Assembly (NCBI GenBank): GCA_023415235.1
Contig: JAEZLP010000046.1
Location: 1-9,169 of the forward strand
Reading direction: 5' to 3'
Length of the DNA stretch: 9,169 nt
DNA from: Bacillota bacterium
Lineage (GTDB): Bacteria; Bacillota; Clostridia; Peptostreptococcales; Anaerovoracaceae
The notes beneath the pieces were generated by a model, which was given only the letters and a program-made list of their open reading frames with translations, made no database searches and was not told the origin of the DNA. Within the stretch, counting starts at the first letter, position 1. Every line of letters starts with the position of its first letter. Positions 6,043 to 9,169 of this stretch are shown here, in pieces. Position numbers and translations under genes: made by a program.

Positions 6043-7356
6043 ATGATGAACAAGGAGGATAGCTCATTAACGGCAGGCAAGAACGGCCCCGTTCTGCTGC
6101 AGGATGTCCGGCTCATTGATAAACTGTCCCGATTTGTCCGGGAGGCTATCCCGGAGAGAGCGGTTTTCGCAAAAGGGGCAGGAGCCCACGGCTATTTCAG
6201 GGTATATATGCCGATGAGCGATTTTACCAAGGCTGCTTTTTTACAAGACCCTGACAGAAAAACTCCCGTATTTGTCAGGTTTTCAACCATGACCGGATCA
6301 AAGGGCTCTGCCGACACCCTGCGTGATGTGAGGGGCTTCGCCGTGAAGTTTTACACCACGGAAGGAAACTACGATCTGATCTGTTCCAGCTTACCCGTTT
6401 TCTATATCCGGGATGCGATTCAATTTCCGGAACTCATGCATGCCCTAAAACCTTCCCCCAGTACGAACCTGACAGAGCCGGCACGATTCTGGAACTATAT
6501 ATCGGAAACGCCTGAGACGACAAATATGATAACCTGGCTTTTCTCCGACTGCGGAACGATGAAAAGCTATCGGCATATGGAGGGCTACAGTATTAATACT
6601 TACGTTTGGGAAGCGGACACAGGCCATCGGCAGTTGGTCAGATACCATTGGAAACCGCTCCTGGGTTCCAAGAACATTACCAGGCAGGAAGCCGAGTTTC
6701 TGGCCGGTTTCGATCCGGATGCCGCATCGAGGGATCTCTGCGATTCTCTCGAGGGAGGCGAATTAACGGAATATGAGCTTAATGTCCAGCTCATTCCGAT
6801 TGAGAAGCAGGACCAGTATGATTTCGACCCTCTGGATGCAACAAAGCTGTGGCCGGAAAAACAGGCGCCGCTTCTGAAGGTCGGCAAGCTGACTCTGAAC
6901 AAAGCTACCGGGAACTATCTGGAGGAGGTGGAGAAATCAGCATTTTCTCCGGCCAATACCGTTCCCGGGATCGATTTTTCCTTTGATCGTTTGCTGCAGG
7001 GCAGTATCTTTGCAACCTTGGACGCACATCGGCACAGGCTGGGTTCTGATTTTGACCGGATTCCAATCAATCAGGCGAAATATTCGGTGGGTGCGGAGGC
7101 TGTTATGACAGAGAATACCGCTTTTGTACAGGTAGAGGGAAGCATTCAGCGAAGCCAGACCGTAAAAGGAGATGATTTTTCGCAGGCAGGGGAGCACTAC
7201 CGAGCCATGACGAAAAAGGAACAAGACCATTTAGTGGATAATATCATAGATCATCTGATGTTTGTGGATGAGCGAATACAAAAGAAGGTTGTCGGCTATT
7301 TTCTCAAGGCCGACGAGGATTTCGGAGCCAGGATCTCCCGGGGACTTGACTTTTAA
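6043..7356 (+). CDS. Catalase-fold protein lacking the heme catalase active-site residues
   Basis: A 437-residue clade-3-like catalase homologue. It has the N-terminal SLTAGKNGPVLLQD block, AKGAGAHGYF (43-52), RFST (79-82), RDVRGFAVKFYT (94-105), YRHMEGY (176-182), FSPANTVPGI (301-310), HRHRLG (329-334) and the C-terminal helical catalase-rel region (about 377-437). Real catalases carry His in VVHAKG; here it is Phe42. The distal Asn of the GNNTP motif is Ser116 (CSSLP). The heme-ligating Tyr of RLFxY is Thr325 (SIFAT), and the Arg of that motif is Ser321. Ser81, Arg39 and Arg332 positions are kept. Heme binding and H2O2 dismutation by the normal mechanism are therefore unlikely, though the frame is intact and the fold well conserved. 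It has a near-perfect AAGGAGG ribosome site (6031-6037), serving ATG 6043 or 6046, and its own terminator. Actual function unknown. Confidence 0.85.
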   Translation: MMNKEDSSLTAGKNGPVLLQDVRLIDKLSRFVREAIPERAVFAKGAGAHGYFRVYMPMSDFTKAAFLQDPDRKTPVFVRFSTMTGSKGSADTLRDVRGFAVKFYTTEGNYDLICSSLPVFYIRDAIQFPELMHALKPSPSTNLTEPARFWNYISETPETTNMITWLFSDCGTMKSYRHMEGYSINTYVWEADTGHRQLVRYHWKPLLGSKNITRQEAEFLAGFDPDAASRDLCDSLEGGELTEYELNVQLIPIEKQDQYDFDPLDATKLWPEKQAPLLKVGKLTLNKATGNYLEEVEKSAFSPANTVPGIDFSFDRLLQGSIFATLDAHRHRLGSDFDRIPINQAKYSVGAEAVMTENTAFVQVEGSIQRSQTVKGDDFSQAGEHYRAMTKKEQDHLVDNIIDHLMFVDERIQKKVVGYFLKADEDFGARISRGLDF

Positions 7357-7371
7357 GTCAGGTCCTTTTTT
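7342..7371 (+). terminator. Intrinsic terminator overlapping the catalase-like stop codon
   Basis: GGACTTGACTT (7342-7352) pairs with AAGTCAGGTCC (7355-7365) with one U-G wobble. In practice the top pairs open to give a TTTTAA-type loop. A run of six Ts follows (7366-7371). The last codons and TAA stop (7354-7356) of the catalase-like gene lie inside the hairpin. Confidence 0.85.
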
Positions 7372-7422
7372 CTACAAGAAAATAATTATTATTGCTTGTT
7401 TATGGATAGGGTCACATCTTTC

Positions 7423-7431
7423 TGATATATT
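7423..7431 (+). promoter_or_regulatory. Possible extended -10 promoter for the small membrane protein
   Basis: TGA followed by TATATT forms an extended -10 element (TGn plus 5 of 6 to TATAAT). No good -35 lies 16-18 bases upstream; TTGTTT at 7396-7401 is too far. A transcript from here would have a leader of about 85 bases before ATG 7524. Confidence 0.35.
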
Positions 7432-7523
7432 AAAGGGGTAACTATCTTGTATGGAACAATCCTGTAAACTACGCCAAAGAAAGTGATACACTGGTCGCAT
7501 AAAATACGAATGGAGGTAATCAC

Positions 7524-7808
7524 ATGTGGATGATATGTGGAATTATTAGTGTGGTGTTTTGCATAGTCGGTTGGGTAATGACTGTAAAAAAGAGTGCTAA
7601 AGCATTTTGGGCTTCTGCTTGTTCATTGGCATTCGTATCAATAACTCTTCTTATGGAATATAGAATGGTTTTAAATTGGGTTTATAAGGAAGACTGGAGT
7701 GCATTACTTGATGTGGTTCCTTCTATGTTTCCAATGCTAACAGCGTATGTGATTATCATGCTGCTGGCAAATATCTTTCCTATCACTGCAGGAAAGAAAC
7801 AGAGCTAA
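7524..7808 (+). CDS. Small three-helix membrane protein of unknown function
   Basis: A 94-residue integral membrane protein. Hydrophobic segments lie at about 2-21, 27-46 and 66-87. Between helices 2 and 3 is a polar loop with the motif NWVYKEDWSALLDVVPSM (51-68), which resembles a block I recall from unnamed small membrane proteins of Firmicutes. The tail GKKQS is basic, suggesting a cytoplasmic C-terminus. GGAGG (7512-7516) sits 7 bases before the ATG, so it is very probably translated. The gene is isolated: a terminator precedes it at 7342-7371 and another follows at 7945-7982. It is visibly AT-richer than its neighbours (one hand-counted 60-base line is about 42% GC, against about 57% for a catalase-like line). 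No function can be assigned. Confidence 0.7.
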   Translation: MWMICGIISVVFCIVGWVMTVKKSAKAFWASACSLAFVSITLLMEYRMVLNWVYKEDWSALLDVVPSMFPMLTAYVIIMLLANIFPITAGKKQS

Positions 7809-7815
7809 GTCCCAG

Positions 7816-7848
7816 TTTGTGGGGGAGTTTATAAGGCTCTCCTACAAA
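7816..7848 (+). terminator. Imperfect hairpin just after the small membrane protein gene
   Basis: TTTGT (7816-7820) pairs with ACAAA (7844-7848) and GGAG (7824-7827) pairs with CTCC (7839-7842), leaving an asymmetric internal loop. The following bases are T-rich but interrupted. It could be a weak terminator or a 3' stabilising structure. The stronger terminator is 100 bases further on. Confidence 0.35.
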
Positions 7849-7944
7849 TTATCCTATTTATTAACTTTTTGTTGTATCATAGCTTTTCAGTTCATTGGGT
7901 TTTTATTAGCTGAAGGGTATTAATAATACTTTACTATTAAATTC

Positions 7945-7982
7945 CTGAAAGGTAAAATAAGATTATTACCTTTCAGTTTTTT
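7945..7982 (+). terminator. Strong intrinsic terminator upstream of the dNTPase gene
   Basis: CTGAAAGGTAA (7945-7955) and TTACCTTTCAG (7966-7976) form a perfect 11-bp stem with a 10-base A/T-rich loop, then six Ts (7977-7982). It points rightward and ends transcripts from the small membrane protein gene. The 96 bases between the imperfect hairpin and this stem are AT-rich, and I see no gene in them. A weak TTGGGT-17-TATTAA pair (7895-7923) is not persuasive. Confidence 0.88.
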
Positions 7983-8006
7983 ATTATGGCACGATAATTC
8001 GGGATA

Positions 8007-8032
8007 GACAGCTCCTATGTTTTTTGGAGGTC
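8007..8032 (+). promoter_or_regulatory. Weak hairpin over the dNTPase ribosome site
   Basis: CTCC (8012-8015) faces GGAG (8026-8029) and GAC (8007-8009) can pair with GTC (8030-8032) past a two-base AG bulge, with a 10-base loop. The right arm is the GGAGG ribosome site of the ATG at 8036. The stem is short and marginal. Confidence 0.25.
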
Positions 8033-8035
8033 GGA

Positions 8036-9052
8036 ATGATTCTAAGAGAAGATTTTGAAAAAAGAGAATATGAGATACTATCGCCCTTTGCAGCAAAAGC
8101 TGCAGAATCGAAGGGGAGGCAATACGAAGAAAAAAAATGTGACGTACGGACGGATTACCAGCGGGATCGGGACAGGATCGTCCACTCCAAAGCCTTTCGC
8201 AGATTGATGCACAAGACCCAGGTTTTTCTGGCGCCTGAGGGGGACCATTTCCGGACCCGGTTGACCCATACCATCGAGGTGTCCCAGATCGCCAGAACCA
8301 TAGCGCGGGGATTGGCCCTCAACGAAGACCTAGCAGAAGCAATCGCCATGGGTCATGATTTGGGCCATACTCCCTTTGGACATAACGGGGAGGATTTTCT
8401 CGATCAACGGCATCCCGGTGGATTCAAGCACAGTGTGCAAAGTCTCAGAGTAGTGGATATTCTGGAAACCGGCGGCCATGGAAGAGGGATGAATCTTACC
8501 TTTGAGGTCAGGGACGGCATCCTGAATCACACCGGGGATTCCACGCCTGTTACCCTAGAGGGGCAGATCGTGAAATTCAGCGACAGAATCGCCTACATCA
8601 ACCACGATATCGATGATGCGGTAAGAAGCGGCGTGATTAAAGAATCGGATCTTCCGAAGGACTGTGTCGATATTCTGGGACACAGCCACCGAACCAGAAT
8701 CAATACTCTGGTCAGCGATCTGATCCGCAACAGCGACGGCAGAGACCAGATCATCATGAGCGATGAGTGCCGTTTCTATATGGACAAGCTGCGCTCCTAC
8801 ATGTTTGAAAACGTGTATCACAGCAAGGTGGTAAAGAAGGATGAGGAGCTGGATAAAGTGAAAAACATGATCTTCTCCCTTTATGATTATTATGTAAAGA
8901 ATCCCAAGGAACTGCCCCCGGAAACAAGAAATATGATCGATGAATTTGGCATCGACGAGGTGGTCAAGGACCATATTGCGGGGATGACGGACCGCTACGC
9001 ATTGAGTATTTACAGCGAGCTGTTCATTCCTAAGGGATGGAAAATCGAGTAG
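8036..9052 (+). CDS. dgt: HD-domain deoxynucleoside triphosphate triphosphohydrolase
   Basis: A 338-residue dGTPase-like enzyme that releases tripolyphosphate from dNTPs and so trims the dNTP pool. The HD-superfamily metal site is visible as His78 (in RLTHTIEV), His107-Asp108 (in GHDLGH) and Asp183 (in KFSDRIAYI); His111 and His116 lie in the same active-site helix region. The N-terminal RDRDRIVHSKAFRRLMHKTQ block (43-62) is the family signature, and the length matches the shorter Firmicutes type. ATG 8036 is chosen because GGAGG at 8026-8030 is 5 bases upstream; an in-frame TTG at 8024 overlaps that site. In many Clostridia this gene precedes dnaG and rpoD, which are not in view. Oddly, the last two codons and the stop (9044-9052) coincide with the inferred 3' terminus of an antisense group II intron, so the native C-terminus has probably been replaced. 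Preference for dGTP versus other dNTPs is not decidable. Confidence 0.88.
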   Translation: MILREDFEKREYEILSPFAAKAAESKGRQYEEKKCDVRTDYQRDRDRIVHSKAFRRLMHKTQVFLAPEGDHFRTRLTHTIEVSQIARTIARGLALNEDLAEAIAMGHDLGHTPFGHNGEDFLDQRHPGGFKHSVQSLRVVDILETGGHGRGMNLTFEVRDGILNHTGDSTPVTLEGQIVKFSDRIAYINHDIDDAVRSGVIKESDLPKDCVDILGHSHRTRINTLVSDLIRNSDGRDQIIMSDECRFYMDKLRSYMFENVYHSKVVKKDEELDKVKNMIFSLYDYYVKNPKELPPETRNMIDEFGIDEVVKDHIAGMTDRYALSIYSELFIPKGWKIE

Positions 9053-9073
9053 GGGGAATAAATTCCCCCTCTC
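9045..9073 (-). ncRNA. Group II intron domain VI with branch-point A
   Basis: On the minus strand GAG (9073-9071) pairs with CUC (9049-9047). A9070 pairs with U9051, and GGGGGAA (9069-9063) pairs with UUCCCCC (9058-9052) around a UUUA loop. A9050 is left unpaired near the 3' end, as expected for the lariat branch adenosine. Confidence 0.7.
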
Positions 9074-9075
9074 AC

Positions 9076-9109
9076 ACCACCGGGCATGCCGTTCGGCACC
9101 AGGCGGTTC
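9076..9109 (-). ncRNA. Group II intron domain V
   Basis: A 34-base minus-strand hairpin. ACCGCC (9108-9103) pairs with GGUGGU (9081-9076), preserving a CGC-type catalytic triad. GG pairs with CC, a two-base UG bulge follows at the canonical place, and UGCC/GGCA closes a GAAC tetraloop. One U-C mismatch (9101 against 9082) sits in the lower stem. Length, bulge and tetraloop placement match domain V. Confidence 0.75.
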
Positions 9110-9169
9110 AATTCAAATAGTATTCCACACAACTAATGAGTCCTCGCTTTGCGAGGATTTCTTTTGAGA
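9108..9169 (-). CDS. ltrA: C-terminal end of group II intron reverse transcriptase/maturase (partial)
   Basis: The minus-strand frame from 9167 reads SKEILAKRGLISCVEYYLN and stops at TGA (9110-9108). It resembles the extreme C-terminus of LtrA-type intron-encoded proteins, where a K/N-E-L-x-x-RG-L-x-S segment and a YYL-like ending are common. Its stop codon overlaps the first bases of domain V, as is usual in these introns. Only 19 residues are in view, so the identification rests largely on the adjoining RNA domains. Whether the upstream reverse transcriptase is intact cannot be seen. Confidence 0.6.
   Translation of the reverse strand, partial: SKEILAKRGLISCVEYYLN

Larger units (their letters stand above)
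9044..9169 (-). mobile_element. 3' end of a group II intron, minus strand, cut by window edge
   Basis: Read on the minus strand, a reverse transcriptase/maturase C-terminus is followed at once by a 34-base domain V-like hairpin, then a domain VI-like hairpin with a bulged adenosine, ending CTACTCGAT. That order and spacing are the 3' architecture of bacterial ORF-bearing group II introns. I infer the intron 3' boundary at 9044 because the bulged A (9050) is then the seventh base from the end, the usual branch-point position. The rest of the element lies beyond the right edge, so intactness cannot be judged. It is antisense to the dNTPase gene. Confidence 0.8.

Noticed and set aside
6043..7356. 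Ordinary heme catalase (katA/katE) annotation
   Set aside because: The distal His, distal Asn, proximal Tyr and adjacent Arg are all substituted, so the standard name would mislead about activity.
1..9169. tRNA, rRNA, CRISPR arrays, known riboswitches
   Set aside because: I read the gaps between genes on both strands and found no cloverleaf, repeat-spacer array or recognisable riboswitch core. Long minus-strand frames inside genes 222-9052 are shadows without ribosome sites.

Overview
The window reads as a chromosomal segment of a low-to-medium GC Gram-positive anaerobe of the class Clostridia. The reasons are an S-layer-homology surface protein, a YlxY-type deacetylase next to an MlpA-type M16 peptidase (a gene pair also found in Bacillus), purine-rich Shine-Dalgarno sites, and intrinsic terminators ending in T runs. 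The species cannot be fixed from the sequence. Most of the DNA is ordinary housekeeping or envelope genes, all rightward. The exception is a leftward mobile element cut by the right edge.

Layout. 1-221 is a leader with a good promoter (142-170) and a direct repeat abutting its -35. 222-2672 encodes a secreted phosphodiester glycosidase (NAGPA) with three SLH cell-wall anchoring repeats. 2762-3499 is a membrane-anchored NodB-fold protein whose catalytic-base position is Asn. Its ribosome binding site lies inside a 9-bp perfect hairpin. 3617-4867 is a zinc M16 peptidase with its own extended -10 promoter. It is followed by dut (4945-5379) and a cupin gene (5447-5920), probably one transcript ending at a strong terminator (5965-5999). 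6043-7356 encodes a catalase-fold protein that ends in its own terminator. 7524-7808 is a small three-helix membrane protein in an AT-richer stretch closed by a strong terminator at 7945-7982. 8036-9052 is an HD-domain dNTP triphosphohydrolase. 9044-9169 is the 3' end of a group II intron on the minus strand: the last codons of its reverse transcriptase/maturase, then domain V and domain VI.

The two most notable points are these. (1) The catalase homologue keeps the fold signatures but has lost the distal His (now Phe42), the distal Asn (now Ser116), the heme-ligating Tyr (now Thr325) and its partner Arg (now Ser321). It is very unlikely to be a normal heme catalase and may be a repurposed family member. 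(2) The inferred 3' terminus of the antisense group II intron falls inside the triphosphohydrolase frame, so the last two codons and the stop codon of that gene are supplied by the intron.

Functional themes are cell-envelope modification (SLH glycosidase, deacetylase-like protein, peptidase) and nucleotide-pool hygiene (dUTPase, dNTPase). I see no defence system, CRISPR array, tRNA or rRNA.
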